A DNA stretch of 64,000 nt from Spinacia oleracea (GCF_020520425.1 NC_079492.1:140310361-140374360), one strand, 5' to 3'. Positions 21,538 through 34,189 are shown, numbered from the stretch's first letter. The notes: a model not told the origin generated them from the sequence alone. A program made the numbers and translations.

Positions 21538-22279
21538 GCAACAAAGTAATTTGTATAGGCAACATGTGTAATTTGTACTGATTTGAATAAAATATTATCA
21601 AAAAATATTTAGCAAAATTATTATTACGTGGTATCTATTATTACGATATATATTTTTAGGAAAGTGGTTTTTGACGGCAAGATTTTACACGTGTCATTCC
21701 TGATGCCTATTTTAGTATAAAGTAATAGATAAATAGATACTCACCAACTCCTTTATTCAGCTAAAGATAACTTAAATGTGGCGACGTATGAAAAATGACA
21801 GGTGAAAAAGGAACATCCTTGGACCTTAGGTATTACTCGACCTTAGGTAATATCTTAAAACAAGGGAAATAAGATAGATTTTGTACTCGACAGCTCATAG
21901 TGATCAATCCCACTTGCATGGATCTGGTTCACGCTATTAGGTGGTAGATGGGAATAAATTTAGTTGGGAACGGTGATGAACGGGGATAAAAATGTTTTTA
22001 TATATGTACCGTGATTTGTTTTAGTTTTTTCGTAGATAAAATACAAAATGGAACAATACACTATTCATTATTAATTTAATTAGAAGAATGTATATATGCT
22101 CTAAGGCTTTGTTAATTTAATTATTAATTTAGTCCCAAATCATTGTAGGACTAAGGCTTTGTTGTTGTTGTTGTAATGTATATATGCTCTATTTAGATGA
22201 TAATGGTTTGTAGTTTAAAATTTAGAGTTGAGATTATACACGAGTACTGCACTAGTTATCCGCTAAACCACAATATTGT
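21538..22279. other. Intergenic spacer, no gene recognised
   Basis: AT-rich. It includes repeated phrases such as 'gaccttaggta' (21833 and 21839-21850) and 'aaggctttgtt' (22102 and 22152), probably debris of small transposons. Confidence 0.35.
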
Positions 22280-22480
22280 CTGCTACTTTTTTATTTTTTG
22301 AGGGGAAGATAGCTCGGACATTTTATTAAATCAAGTCGATTTCTGCCAAAGTAGTAATACTTTGAGGGAAAGAACCAATACAAACATATACTCAGAGTTA
22401 CCACTAGTATCCCACCTTGCCATTAGGTGAGCTACCGCGTTACATACCCGTTTCACATGAGAAATATCAAAAAGCAAGCA
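22280..22480 (-). mobile_element. LINE remnant: end of an RNase H-like domain
   Basis: Translated on the minus strand, with interruptions, it reads FDISHVKRVCNAVAHLMARW followed by FPQSITTLAEIDLI-like text. The HV-R-xN-xVAH-LARW and 'P..I..LAEIDL' pattern is typical of the C-terminal RNase H-like region of plant LINE/L1 open reading frames. It is short and contains stops, so it is a dead fragment. Confidence 0.5.
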
Positions 22481-22844
22481 ATCGATTCTAATGTATTCGT
22501 ATATTAGATGGATAGGGGTAAGCTCGCCTTCACCATGCTTCTTATATTGTCGGTTAGTTTGTGTATAGGTTGTTAGAAGTTTATCGAAATTAAAACTTTA
22601 GTTACGGAGTACATAAATATAAATATAAAAATACATCTAGATATTGACATCATGTGTGGCGCTTTTGGACTAATACTCTCAAATGGTGTAATCCAATTCC
22701 ACGGTAGGGCACTTGATCTTTATTTGAAGGTTTGTGTACGATCAACAATATTATTATGCATCTTTGTGCTCAAAAGAAAACCTCGATCTATATTATCATA
22801 TATAATAGGTGCAAAATAATAAAATATAAAAAGTAGAAAATTAA
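22481..22844. other. Spacer and duplicated F-box 3' flank
   Basis: 22752-22844 repeats the ctcaaaagaaaacctcgatc flank of the other F-box copies. The part before it shows no feature. Confidence 0.4.
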
Positions 22845-24007
22845 TCATGAGTTTGGAAGCTGAAACCATGTAAACGGTGCGTATTTAGTAGAAGAATGTG
22901 AAGGAGCATTGTAACAACGATGAATACTCCCATCTGCTAGATTGTAAACCCCATGTCCTTCCCCTTCCCGTGGAGATCCAACTTGAACTTGGGTGATATA
23001 TTACGTCCACTTCTAACGATCCTAGAATCATCCGTAAAATAGATGGAATTAGGTTTACAACCATGATGAATAGATACCTGTGCAGAAAAGGATGAATTAC
23101 TGCCTATGAAAATGGCAACATCATTGAATAAGCAGTCTAATTTCTTGGGCTTTCTGTTGATATCGACATCTATCTCAAATAGATCAAATACATGGAATGA
23201 TGGTCGTCTCTTCCAATTTGAACACCCTACAAATAAGCAACAACCTATCTCCTGATTCAACCAAGTAGTACTTGTATTCATCTTTAAAATCATAAATTGA
23301 TCTCCGTATCAAGTCTCGACGAAGAAACTCTATTTGGATCACTGGCTCTCGTGAATTGTCGACATCAAAACGCCAAATCTGTATAGAACCATCAGTCGCA
23401 GTAACACCATAGAATACTCCACGATAAAAGGTCATATCATCAAGGCATAAAAAACAAAATTTGAGTGGTTTCCATCCACCGTTGTGGAGAAGGTTTCTCC
23501 AGAAACAGATGATTGAAGAACCGATAATAGGAATGCGATCGCGATCGCTTAAGATGAGGGCGATTGTGAAATCGGTAGTGGTAGACGGGTTCGCCGACAA
23601 TATGAATTTCTTAAAGTAGCTTGTTTTGACGATCCAGGTTTATTACGGCACCGGTCAAGGGATTTATGAGTTCCACGGAGAGCAACCAACCATGTGATGA
23701 TAACAGCCTTAAGCTTTTCTTGTGCGGGAGATTAACATGCCGAACTTGCTGGTTATAGAAGCTATAAAAACGACACTAGTTCGAGGTGTCGTCGTCGTCG
23801 TCTTTCTCAGGAAGCATAAGCCATGGAACCCTAGAAAGTGTTGTTGTTGATGATAATTGAGTATTGTTGCCATCAAACTTTAGCCTGTTTTACGGCTGAT
23901 CTCCAACCAGAGCAGACATGGCCGAATACCTCAAAGTCTTCTAAGAATTTTATATGTTCGGAAATTTTAGTGACGAGCTCATTAGGTAAGTTACCCCAAT
24001 CTGCCAT
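22845..24007 (-). pseudogene. F-box-DUF295 gene, copy 3, multiply disrupted
   Basis: The start MADWGNLPNELV (ATG at 24007-24005) and F-box (LEDFEVFGHVC, WRSAVKQAK) are present, but the frame breaks soon after WRSA. Later pieces occupy different frames: about 23600-23184 (LSANPSTTTDF to LLLICRVFKLEE) and 23230-22937 (LFEIDVDI to YFTDDSR and KGKDMGF). The final FTWFQLPNS-stop is at about 22870-22845. At least three frame changes relative to the intact copy make it a pseudogene. Confidence 0.85.
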
Positions 24008-24195
24008 GTTGATGTTCTATACACTGTACTACTCGATCAAAGACTTGTAAATCGTCTTTCAGTATAGTTTGATTTCAGAATTTAGGGTTCTTCCAATTCA
24101 ACTACAAATCTCTATTATATAGAGGACCATCAAATATAAAATTGCCTTTTTTGCCCTCTACTTAAATCCAGAAAATAAAATAAAAACAACCTAAT

Positions 24196-24326
24196 ACTTC
24201 CTCCGTTTCGGAAATATCGCATCAGGGTTGACTTTTATTCCTCTAACCATTATTTTGACTCTTAATATCTCAAATCGTGTGCAAGTAAAACTATAAAAAT
24301 TTAATATTTAGAAAATATATATCGAT
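24196..24326. mobile_element. Half copy of a Stowaway-like MITE
   Basis: This matches the left half of 24586-24838 from CTTCCTCCGTTTCGGAAATA to 'atatatatcgat', then stops. The right terminal repeat is missing, so it cannot move on its own. Confidence 0.7.
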
Positions 24327-24585
24327 TGATTGAATTTTATTTTAGATTAGTATTTGATTTTGGATGAATTTTATTTTTGATTTATTTTTTCATTATTAGA
24401 GTGTTTTATTTTGGATAGAGTTGTATATATTAGTAATTAATTAATAAAAATATTTATGTGGCACCTAATTAATTATCTACGTGGCACTCAATTTTTTTAA
24501 TTCAAAAATAAATTAGAAATTGGCCGAAACCATTCGATTTTCTACGTGGCGTTCTAATATTTCAGCAAATATGCCTTTATATATA

Positions 24586-24838
24586 CTTCCTCCGTTCCGG
24601 AAATATCGCACCATGTTTGACTTTTACTCATTTAACCATTACTTTGACTCTTAATATCTCAAATTGTGTGCAATGAAAAATTATAAAAAATTAATATTTA
24701 GAAAATATATATCGATATGAATCTAACATAACCCCACATGACAAAAGTTTCGTTATGTACGAATCACAAAAAATGGTCAAAGTCGTAGTGTGAATAGTGT
24801 AAAAAACAAATGGTGCGATATTTCCGGAACAGAGGAAG
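24586..24838. mobile_element. Stowaway-like MITE, complete
   Basis: Terminal inverted repeats CTTCCTCCGTTCCGGAAATA and TATTTCCGGAACAGAGGAAG, flanked by TA on both sides; 253 bp, non-coding. Confidence 0.85.
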
Positions 24839-25021
24839 TATATATTTTTATTAGATTACGCATTAAAATTATAAGCACACATCGCGTGCATAAATTCTAG
24901 TATTCCACTGGTTTAAAAGTCATTATCACTTTTTTTTACTTTTTTTAGAAAACTAAAAATAAAATTTTGGAAATAACACCCATAGTTTCCAAATATTTAT
25001 TGTCAATTTTCATAGTTATTA

Positions 25022-25786
25022 CTCCCTCCGTCCCCTAATACTCGCACCGGTTTGGCCGGTGCGGAGTTTAAGATATTTGAATTGACTTATTAATTTAATG
25101 AGTGTTAGTTGATAGTGGAGTATTTTTTTTAATATAGTTAGTGGGAAATGTAAGGGGTGGGGAGTTGGGCCGGCTAGCTAGAGGGAGGTCCAGCCGGACC
25201 TTTAGCACCGGGCCACAAAATTTTAGGGCCCCAAAAAGAAATTATGTTGGTTAAACCTCCAAGAACAAATATTATATATGTAACCGCTACTTTGTTATGC
25301 ATTATGTAATCTTTGTCGCAGTTGGTAAGGACTCATATGTGTGGTAAGGGTTTGATTCTTCGTTTGCCCCTTTTTTATTTGCTTTTTTCATGTTTGTCAA
25401 CCCTTTCATCAATTTTCTCAAACCATCACACATAAAACGTTACCATATTATTAATTTGACTCTATATTTTGTATAAATAAAACAATATTAATATAATAAT
25501 TATGTTTTTTACATTAAATAATTGCTCGTAAAAATTTTTAGGAGCGCAATATCTGAATTTAGCACATGGCCTCTAAATTGCTGGAGACGGCCCTGGTGGG
25601 GAGTGGTGTGTGTGGGGTGTGAATTTTTAAATGATTTTTTTGTAGAGAGTAGGGGTATAGGTGGGGTAATAGGTAAGTGTGATAAATAATATAATATTGG
25701 TGAAAATTTCCATTTATAGAAGCGGTGCAAATATCAAAGGACGGCCCGAAAAGTTAAGCGGTTCGAGTATTAAGAGACGGATGGAG
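25022..25786. mobile_element. Stowaway-type MITE split by a later insertion
   Basis: The left end CTCCCTCCGTCCCCTAATAC and right end GTATTAAGAGACGGATGGAG are inverted repeats with TA flanks (25020-25021, 25787-25788). Without the insert at 25166-25595 it is about 330 bp and matches the 26194-26521 family. Confidence 0.8.
25166..25595. mobile_element. Small DNA transposon nested in the MITE
   Basis: The 9-bp direct repeat GTGGGGAGT flanks it exactly (25157-25165 and 25596-25604). The ends TGGGCCGGC.. and ..GACGGCCCTG are short inverted repeats. If the first T is part of the element, the duplication is 8 bp (GTGGGGAG), which with CAGGGCCG-like ends would suggest hAT; 9 bp would suggest MULE. 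It is non-coding. Confidence 0.7.
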
Positions 25787-26193
25787 TATTAATATAACTA
25801 ATTTTAACTTATTAATTCTTTCTAAATCTAGTTATATTTATTCAGTACCCTGTTTTAATTAATGAAAATTGAGTATTTGATTTACATTAAAAAAAAAAAG
25901 GGCCTGATTTTGCAAAATTGAATGGTGCCCCATAGTAGTGGTGTTATCATAGATTCAGTACTAATTAGTATCCCCATATAAAAATATTTTTTGAGAATTA
26001 AAAAATTATTAATACATTGGAATTTGGAAGTAGCTCAAGGGAATCAAAACTCTAAGCACGTACGTGTAGTATTTATATGACTAAACCCTAGTCCTTTATA
26101 TGCACTATTTATAGAAAAACTGGCCTGGCGTTTTCAGGCTTCTTCTTAGGATTTGTTTAGAGTTGTGATTGGAGCAATTTGCCAAAAAAGATA

Positions 26194-26521
26194 CTCCCTC
26201 CGTCCCGAAATACTTGACCTGTTTTCCTTATCGGGCCGTCCCTTAATACTTGACCTGTTTCTAAAAATGGAAATATTCTAACAATATTATATTATTTCTC
26301 ACTCCACCCCTATTAACCCACCTACCCCTTACTCCATACAAAAAATAATTAAAAATTCAACCCCTACTCTCCCCCAACCCCACCCCTTTACACATTTCCC
26401 ACTAACTGCATTAAAATAATACCCCACTATCAACTACTACCTATTAAATTAAATAAGTCAATTCAAGTCCCTTAAACTCTGTGCCGGTCAAACCGGGTCG
26501 AGTATTCCGGGACGGAGGGAG
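26194..26521. mobile_element. Stowaway-type MITE
   Basis: CTCCCTCCGTCCCGAAATAC to GAGTATTCCGGGACGGAGGG and a final AG, with TA at 26192-26193 and 26522-26523. It is the reverse orientation of the 15167-15391 element, 328 bp long. Confidence 0.9.
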
Positions 26522-27123
26522 TATATAGTCTCTAACATTGCAGATCATCTCGAATTTTGTCAAAACTCTCAACAGCTTCTGACTTTTTAGTACTCCCTTG
26601 TACTATTGGTACCAAATTCAATGGCAATTTGAAAAACGCAAAAGCAGATCAACAAAAGATGCAATCACAATTAAGTAATTAACAAATGAGAGAGACCAAC
26701 ATTAAAAATAATTTTAAGAGAAGAAACTAAAAATGGTAAATTGGAGAGTTACAACAGAATCTGAGGCACTCAATCAAACACTCATCATAAAACTCTTCTT
26801 AGCTGTAAAAATACACCTACCATTACCATTACCATTACCATTACCAATGCGCTACCTTACCTAAACTGGGTTATCTCATCTCAATTCTGGCTACCCCAAA
26901 TATCAGCCAATATATCATTCTCAAGTCTCAACTCAGGGCTTCCAAGACTGTAAAGCTTAATTCTGTCACAAACTAGTCAGGAAATGACTGTTATCTTCTT
27001 CTTTTTTTACCCTACTCCGAAAAGAACTAATGATACGGAAGCTTGTGCATCTAAAAGGCTTTAAATACACAACATAATGTATTTACATATCGCCCAAACA
27101 AGTAACATGAATGTCTTTTTGTT
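26522..27123 (-). other. Likely 3' UTR and downstream flank of the AHL gene
   Basis: No frame is found. It contains a (CCATTA)n-type microsatellite at about 26817-26847. The 3' UTR probably ends somewhere here; I cannot place the poly(A) site. Confidence 0.4.
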
Positions 27124-27453
27124 TTATCCACTTGCCAAGTCAATGTCAGTATTGGGGTTCTTTAGATCCAGTCCTTTGGAACCAGGCCATGAGCCAGCAA
27201 CATTTTGACTAGAAGATGCATTGTTGTTGATCTGTGCCGATGATTTATCACTCAATGGTTGTTCTGAACTCTTTTCGTCTATCGATTCTGACTCCTTGCT
27301 CTTGCCCTTTGTATTCCCGTAAACAAAACTGCACACTACCACCTGATAAAGACAGTGATAAGCTAACATTACAGGGTAACCAGTCACAAAACAGTTCTAC
27401 TCGTCCACAACTAATTGCACATTTTATTCCACATCAAAACCAATATTAAGGAC

Positions 27454-27518
<65 letters not shown>

Positions 27519-30500
27519 CCCTTATGAGGAAGAGTTGAGCTTTTCTCCATTTGCAACCAAAATCAAGTTCGACAGTAATCCAACAAGAGATGGCTAAATT
27601 CTGAGGCAGAACACTATATGGAGATCTAAATTTGTTTGTTCCAAGAAGAGACCGAGTTGAGAAAGACTGTTTTCCAATTAGTTCACAAAAATAATGTAAA
27701 AACAAGTAGGCGGAAAACTGCTTACAAGGAAATATTAAAACGGAGTTCAAAATGTATTCCCTCTGTCACTTGTATTTCACAATATGGTTTGGCATAAACA
27801 TCTGTAAGAGGCTAGCATATAGGTTGGGGCATGGCATGTGATAGTTGAAAACTTGAAATAGGGATATTGGGGTAATGGCATTTAAATTCAGATTTGTGGG
27901 CATTTTGGAAAATAAAATACCAAAGCAGATTTCTTAACCAACAAACTCCAAAATAAATGTGAAAAACAATACTAAGAAATGTGTGAATTGTGAAAACATT
28001 AGGAGGGAGTGTTATGGCAACAGACGAAAATATTAGGGGGTTGAGCCTGCTTTTAAAATTGTAAAAGGACTGCAAGAAGGATTTGCTTATTAATCCACGC
28101 AATCAAAATACATGGAATTCTCTGTGCCAAGACACATACTCCGTATTGCATAACCTTGTTATTCTATTACATAATAAGTATGGGCAAACTGAAGAATGAA
28201 GGATTTGTGATTTTACGGTATATTTTCCTCCCTTTTAAGGAAAAGAAGTTTATATTACACGCATAACGCATATACATCAGGAGAGGAATAGACATCCTGC
28301 TTCAACTAGAGGAAGAATAGTGCCATGCCTAAAACGCGATGTAAATTACATGATTACGAATAGATTGACCTATAACAGTCCGCAGGTCAAGAAAACAACT
28401 TTGAAAAGAAAATGAAAGCAACTTTGAAAACGATCTAATGTGGCCCAAGGGATAGAAGGTAGATAAATATATTGGCAGGTCGAGTAAACCTTGGAAAGAT
28501 AATCAAATAACAAATGGCAATACAGTAAGGAATGGTAGTATGCATGTCTTAGATTCCAATACCCAAAGAAAAGTTAATTAGAGCTTCCCAACATTTATCA
28601 ATCTCACTACTCTGATGATGGAAACCTACCTAGCCAAAAACAAATGAATACAAGGTTTTGTTTTTTTTTATTTTTTGGTAGCAGACAACGGTTTTAGGGA
28701 TAACTTAAAATGAAGGTGCATCCTAACACAAAGTTGGACACGGAAAAGTGAAAAAGTTAAAAATAAGCCAGGAATAAAAAGAAAATGTGAAGCTGCGTTT
28801 AAAAATTAAATTTATAATACCTGGACTGGTTTTGACGCAACGAGTCTTCCTCCAACTGCACCACCAATCACATGCCCGTCAGCACTAGAAAGAGAAACAT
28901 TAACTCCACCAGTCCGATTACGTGACCCACCAGTTTCAGCAACCAAGTAAGAACCAGATAAGCATAATATCTCAAAACGGCCCTACACAAATTATCAACC
29001 CAAATGACTCAGCTCTGAGCTTCTTACACCGATCACACACAATAAATACGTAAAGAAGATTGGAGTTATACAACACCACTACCAGACAAATGTGGGTCAA
29101 CAGCAAATATTCACCACATGATTAACACCACAGTATGACAGAGTGTTACCCACACAACAATTTACAACCTATGTCAATGTATAACAGCAACAATGCATAA
29201 ACTTCATTTGCTTTTCTTAAGACAAATAAGATTCGCTATACAGTCGTTCTCTATCTGAATGTTTCAACACTCCCCTATAGACGCACGACTTCCGAACAGA
29301 AGAAAATGCATATCTAGACAGGCAAATCAGTTACACAACCAACTGCCTTTTCAGGTTTTCATACTTTCTTCTGTTTCTGTATCTTCTTTTCTGTGAGGAA
29401 AGGAATTGGAATAACACCTTGTACAGAAATTATCAGACAGATATTACTCAAATAAGGTGTAATTAGTTGCAGAACCATACAGGGCACGCAAAAGGACCTT
29501 GTTCTATTCTTTTATTAAAAGATGAAAAATATTTCAAATACGTTCAGATAAGAGCAATACCGCTCATGGGAAAATTTTCCCCATGAGGAAATTTTTTGCC
29601 CAAAATCCATGAGGAAATTCTCCTCATCTTGTGAGGAAATGGGAAGATACTCAAAAGACTAGGAGAAATAAAATTTCCTCACGCCTCGGCAGGCATGCCA
29701 AACATCATTTTACATAATTTATTTTTCTTTTTTCAGAAAATAAAATTAATAAAAATATATTTTTTGAATAATTGGCCAGATTTTTTAATTCTCTATAAAA
29801 TGACATCCATTTTGCTATCTATGAACAATTTAAATTTTACTTTTAAAATATTTTATTTGATGAAATAGTAGAAAGTGAATGAGTGATGGGTTTTTTTGTT
29901 TCCTCGTGAGTGGGATAGAATTTTGGAGAAAAAAAAAATTCCTATGAGGAGAGTTGATGTGGAGGAGGGAGAAAGTGGGCTAATAGGGAAAATTGTCACC
30001 ATGAGTGGCATTGCTCTGAGGGCTACCCAAATTATGACAAGGTTAATTTCAGGTGAATAGAATGGACTAATGAAGCCCAATTATCATCAGAACTTTGAAG
30101 GAAAACTTATCCGAAAACAAATAAAATACTGAAAACCTCTATAACAATTGTTCCCGGCAACAAAATGAGAGAATACGTAAATATGATTACAAAATTGTGA
30201 GACAACAAAAACTAACAAAGAGGAATATTATCAAACTGAAGACTGGTAATATACAAAGGTCATGTATAACATTTTCAGCTCATTCAGTTTGTGGAAAACC
30301 AAATTGTGATAAATTTCTTGCAAACAGAATAAAGTTAAAACTTTCTATCTCTTCACAGCAGTAAAGATTATTTACCTCAAATAAGACGCCCCCAGCTGTT
30401 GATCCAGGCGGACGTAGTGTTACAGAAGAAACACCACCACTGCCTGACATAATGCATAGAGCTCTTGGTCTTTGTTGCGAAAATGATAGTATTTTTGCGG

Positions 30501-33318
30501 CAATGTCCTGAAGTTCACAAACACCAGTAAATTAATAACAACCAATGATTAATCTTCCAGGAATCAGGATTCAATAATATAACAGACAAAATTCTATCCT
30601 AAAAAAATGATGTTAAGGGTCTATCTCTATAACTTTCTAGTCATTTCAATCCTGCTTCTGAATTAATGAACACATTGCACTGCACAGCCACTAGATTTGA
30701 GATTGTTGTAATGTACAGTAGCTTGTTTTAAAGATCTATACTTTTCAAACTTCATAGCCCATGAATTACATTCTCCTAAAATATAACATAAGAATCATAC
30801 AACTATTCAAGGAAGAGGGAGGTGGACGGAAAAAAGGGTGAATGCATGACAAACTCTACGATAAAAAAAGTTTCCAAATCTTGTCCTCTTTTACAAACTT
30901 CTCATCAGTACTAATTTTAAACTCTTTCCCTTTCAAATCATAAGACACTTGCTTTAAAATATTAGTCATTCTACAATACCCATGCAATATTAAGCATCAC
31001 TTCATCATATCAATATACAAGTCCTGTGAAAAGTCTCATAGTAGCTTTCAAGCTTGCTAGCATACCTCTCCAGGTGCAACATGAATGACATGAGGCGTAA
31101 ATGCAAGGCCCGCAGAATTATTCATCCAGTCACCTGAAATTATCAATGATACAATTTCAATGTAAGTTCAAAATACATTCTTGTAATGGAAGACTAGCTA
31201 CAACAAAATTAGTAAGACTGTTTCACAAAAAAGGAGTCAATGAATATCAATGACTAGCTACATGGTAAATTTCAAATGGTGTGAACAGATTATTTACAAA
31301 ATACACCGTGCAACATCAGACTACAATATCAAGCAAACACAGTATAATTCACACATAACTTGATGTTTCTAGATTATATTTACCACTACAAACTTTCCTG
31401 TATAATCCACACCAACTTCTAACATTTTGCAAAGATAAAGAACAGAAATCGATATTATTCCAAGATGCGAGGTTGGGGGAAGGGAATTGCCAATTTACCA
31501 CAAGGCAAGAGTATATACTTAGAATTAATTGTCATTGAACCAAACCACGAACTGCTAGTTCAAATAATGGTATGAAGACTATGCAAACTATATCGATGCA
31601 TTACCATTTAGATATAGTTGTTTCAATTAAATTTGCAAACTCCTAGATCAAGGATCATGTTTTGTAAAGGAAATGGTCAAACATTGAGGACGGAGGGTAG
31701 ACCGTGCCAAACCACTAATACTTGCATTAGGATATTGAAAGATGGTTTCGGCCCAATTCTCTGATTCAAAAAAATGGGGGTCAGGTGCAACTTATTTGAC
31801 ACTTATCCCAAAAAGAAAATCGGAACTTACTCGCTTATCCAAAAGAGTCCTTACTAAAGAGGAACATCCAAGAGGTTAATATACATACATGTCATTTACA
31901 GAATTAAACAGCTAACAGTGAGCCCCATCAACTAAGTTACCAAACATCTTTGTACAAGCCACTAGTAAAAGTCACTGGACAAATTAGTATCACAAAAGCT
32001 AGCAACTAATTATATTATTTGCTGGCAATGCCACTCCAATTAATCCCATAAGCATGTCAAACACACATTTAACACCTAAGATAAGGATATGTAGTTGTGA
32101 TCCTCAAATATAACAGGAAAACACATGAAACTTTTTCCATCCATTTGGGTATTTCTAAGTAGTGTCTGGCAGTCAGGGTGACAAAATAGCCAAATGTCAG
32201 AATATCATTTCTCTTCAATTGAATATATCTGCTTCTTCGGGTGAATGGAATAGTGTCCAACTTTGCAGCTTTTATCAACACACATAAAAATGTAAGAAAT
32301 GACAGATGAACAATTCTAATCAAGTTCCTATTTAGCTTTCAATTCAGGTTATATAAAGCAAAACATTTCGAGGTTCGCCCCATTAATCTCCATTCTCCTT
32401 GATTGGCGAAATATTATTTATTATACATATTTCAATTTGATTACACCAATGCCCTTTGATTAGCAATTTCTCAAATATTACACGGAAAGTAGGAAGTCTT
32501 GCAACTATCTTCCTGAACACAAATACATTTTCACCCCATAAATATTGAACAGAAAACAAAAGTATATATACTACAGAAGTGAGAACTCTGTTTCTGAACA
32601 CAAATACACTTTCACCACATAAATAGTGAACAGAGACTGATAACTTTTATTTACATATCATACAATTAGCTCGCAATGTTCCAAGGTAATCCACATAATA
32701 TTAGCAAGAATGCCAAAGGATAATTGACATGCAGTAAACAATAAACCACCACAATTAACAAAATACACTTAAGCTCATTATGAGCTTTCTTCAAACAGAA
32801 CAGCAGGCAACCAGATCAAACATAAGTAAATCGAAGTAAAAGTAATTAAGCTTACCAACAGCTGCCAACCTCTGCTTCCTCCCAGAACCAGGAGGTCTTC
32901 CTCTCTTCTTCCTCTCCGCAAGGGTACCCGAATTTGGGGTAGATGGGGAAAGGGCCAACGACATAGTACCTGACCCGGATGCCGCCCCGGGGCCGGAACC
33001 ATCTGGTCCATATTTCCTTGGCCGTCCTCTCTTCTTCTTTGTAGGCTCACTCAATGAACCCCCAGTTGAAGCAACGGTAATGGTGAATCCTTGAGGCACA
33101 TTGGGCTGAGATCCTTCTACATTGAATCCAGGACCTACAGAATTACTAGACCTAACAATTTGCTGAGAAGAAAGGTTAGGGTTTGAAGAAGGTCTAAACC
33201 CTGAAGGAGGTGTATTCAATCCAGGCTGCCCGGCACCTGACCCAACTGCCCCAGGAATTGTTCTATGCATATAATATGGTGATGAACCTTGCAATGCCAT
33301 ACCTTCTCTCCCATCCAT
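27124..33318 (-). CDS. AHL: AT-hook motif nuclear-localized (AHL) protein, Type II, five exons
   Basis: Exons on the minus strand: 33318-32856, 31133-31066, 30507-30376, 28982-28821 and 27342-27124. All have GT..AG borders and consistent phase and give 347 residues. AT-hook 1 (KKKRGRPRKYG) is near residues 94-104 and AT-hook 2 (KKRGRPPGSGRKQ) near 137-149. The PPC/DUF296 domain follows (about 160-290): FTPHVIHVAPGEDIAAKI, LSFSQQRPRALCIMSGSG, SSVTLRPPGS, GRFEILCLSGSY, then GGVNVSLSSADGHVIGGAVG. AHL proteins bind AT-rich minor grooves through the hooks and form trimers through PPC domains to modulate transcription of growth and development genes. Two hooks plus an intron-containing gene fit the Type II class. 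The N-terminus is Gly/Ser/Pro-rich, the C-terminus acidic and low-complexity. Introns carry a MITE and an AT microsatellite. Confidence 0.93.
27456..27516. repeat. (TA)n microsatellite in an AHL intron
   Basis: About 30 uninterrupted AT dinucleotides in the last intron, 110 bp before the final exon in genomic order. Confidence 0.95.
29551..30017. mobile_element. MITE-like insertion in an AHL intron
   Basis: AGAGCAATACCGCTCATGGG at the left is mirrored by the right end CCATGAGTGGCATTGCTCT, with further inner ggaaaattttcccc symmetry. It is 467 bp and non-coding. A target duplication could not be fixed, so the superfamily is open. Confidence 0.65.
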
Positions 33319-33905
33319 ACATTTACCTCACCCAATTGTTTAGAAAAAATCACTTCAAATTTTACCCCAAAACATCAAATTTCTCAATTTTACCAAGAAT
33401 TAAACTTACCGAGATGCTCAAACAGCAAGACCGATTGAAACTTTTAGGGTTTAAGATCCAAAATTAGGGTTTTAAACCCTTTCTGATGCAGTAAAAAAAC
33501 CTCAATTACACCCAAAAGGCAACAATTAGAACTTACCCAAAAGTTGAAACACTCAGAAATTTGCCAAACAGGGGTAGAATTAGGGTTTTTATGGCAAATT
33601 AAGAAACCCCAGATCTCAAAATTGAAACTTTGAAACTTCCCAAGTGTTTTTTTAGTCCAATGAACAGCAGCAGATTTCTTCGGAAACCCAGGAAGGGAGA
33701 AAATTGAAATCTCGCCTACCTTTCTTCAACAAGCAGCCAAAAAATCAGAAGAAAAAAATAGAGCAAAAAAAGAAAAGAAAAAAGAAAACCCTAGATTTGA
33801 ATTAGGAAAGAAAAAATATGTCAGTAGGAGTAGTTTGAGAGGGAGGGGAGTGAAAGTGAGTTCAAAGAAAAGAGGAGAGAGAGAGTGTGTGGGAGTGTTT
33901 GTGTC
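33319..33905 (-). promoter_or_regulatory. 5' leader and proximal promoter of the AHL gene
   Basis: It is rich in repeated 'agggttt' phrases and contains possible 5'-UTR donors (minus-strand GGTAAG at about 33411 and 33535, GGTAGG at about 33718). A (GA)n-rich tract lies at about 33870-33890. Plant leaders often have such GA/CT tracts and 5'-UTR introns; the start site is not fixed. Confidence 0.5.
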
Positions 33906-34189
33906 AAAGAAAAAATAAATTAAAATACGGAGTAAAATAAATTTAATATGAAGTATAGAGATTTGAGCTTTTTGAATTAAAGGTGATCTTGTTCTTTTTT
34001 AAGAGGATTACTCCGTAGTATTTTACAGTACAAGACTACAAGGTAGAGTAGACCTATCGATTTTTTTTGTTTTTTTTGTTCAAGTACGAGGAGTTTCCAC
34101 CGCTTTCGGCGAGTGAACTAATCTCCCGAGACCTTATCGAAATTTAATATTAATAATCTAATATATATATATATATATAATATTAATAA
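33906..34189. other. Spacer between the AHL promoter and a Helitron
   Basis: AT-rich DNA with a poly-T stretch (34058-34080) and a short AT microsatellite at 34160-34180. No gene. Confidence 0.4.

Larger units (their letters stand above)
24109..24900 (+). mobile_element. Probable non-autonomous Helitron carrying a Stowaway-like MITE and half of another
   Basis: The 5' candidate is TCTCTATTATATAGAGGACC after an A; the 3' side has a gcacacatcgcgtgc hairpin (24875-24889) and CTAG (24897-24900) followed by T. Internal 'ctacgtggc' phrases are common in plant Helitrons. A half MITE (24196-24326) and a full one (24586-24838) lie within. Confidence 0.5.

Noticed and set aside
27415..27750. Frames across the (TA)n repeat
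   Set aside because: IYIYIY translation of a microsatellite within an intron.
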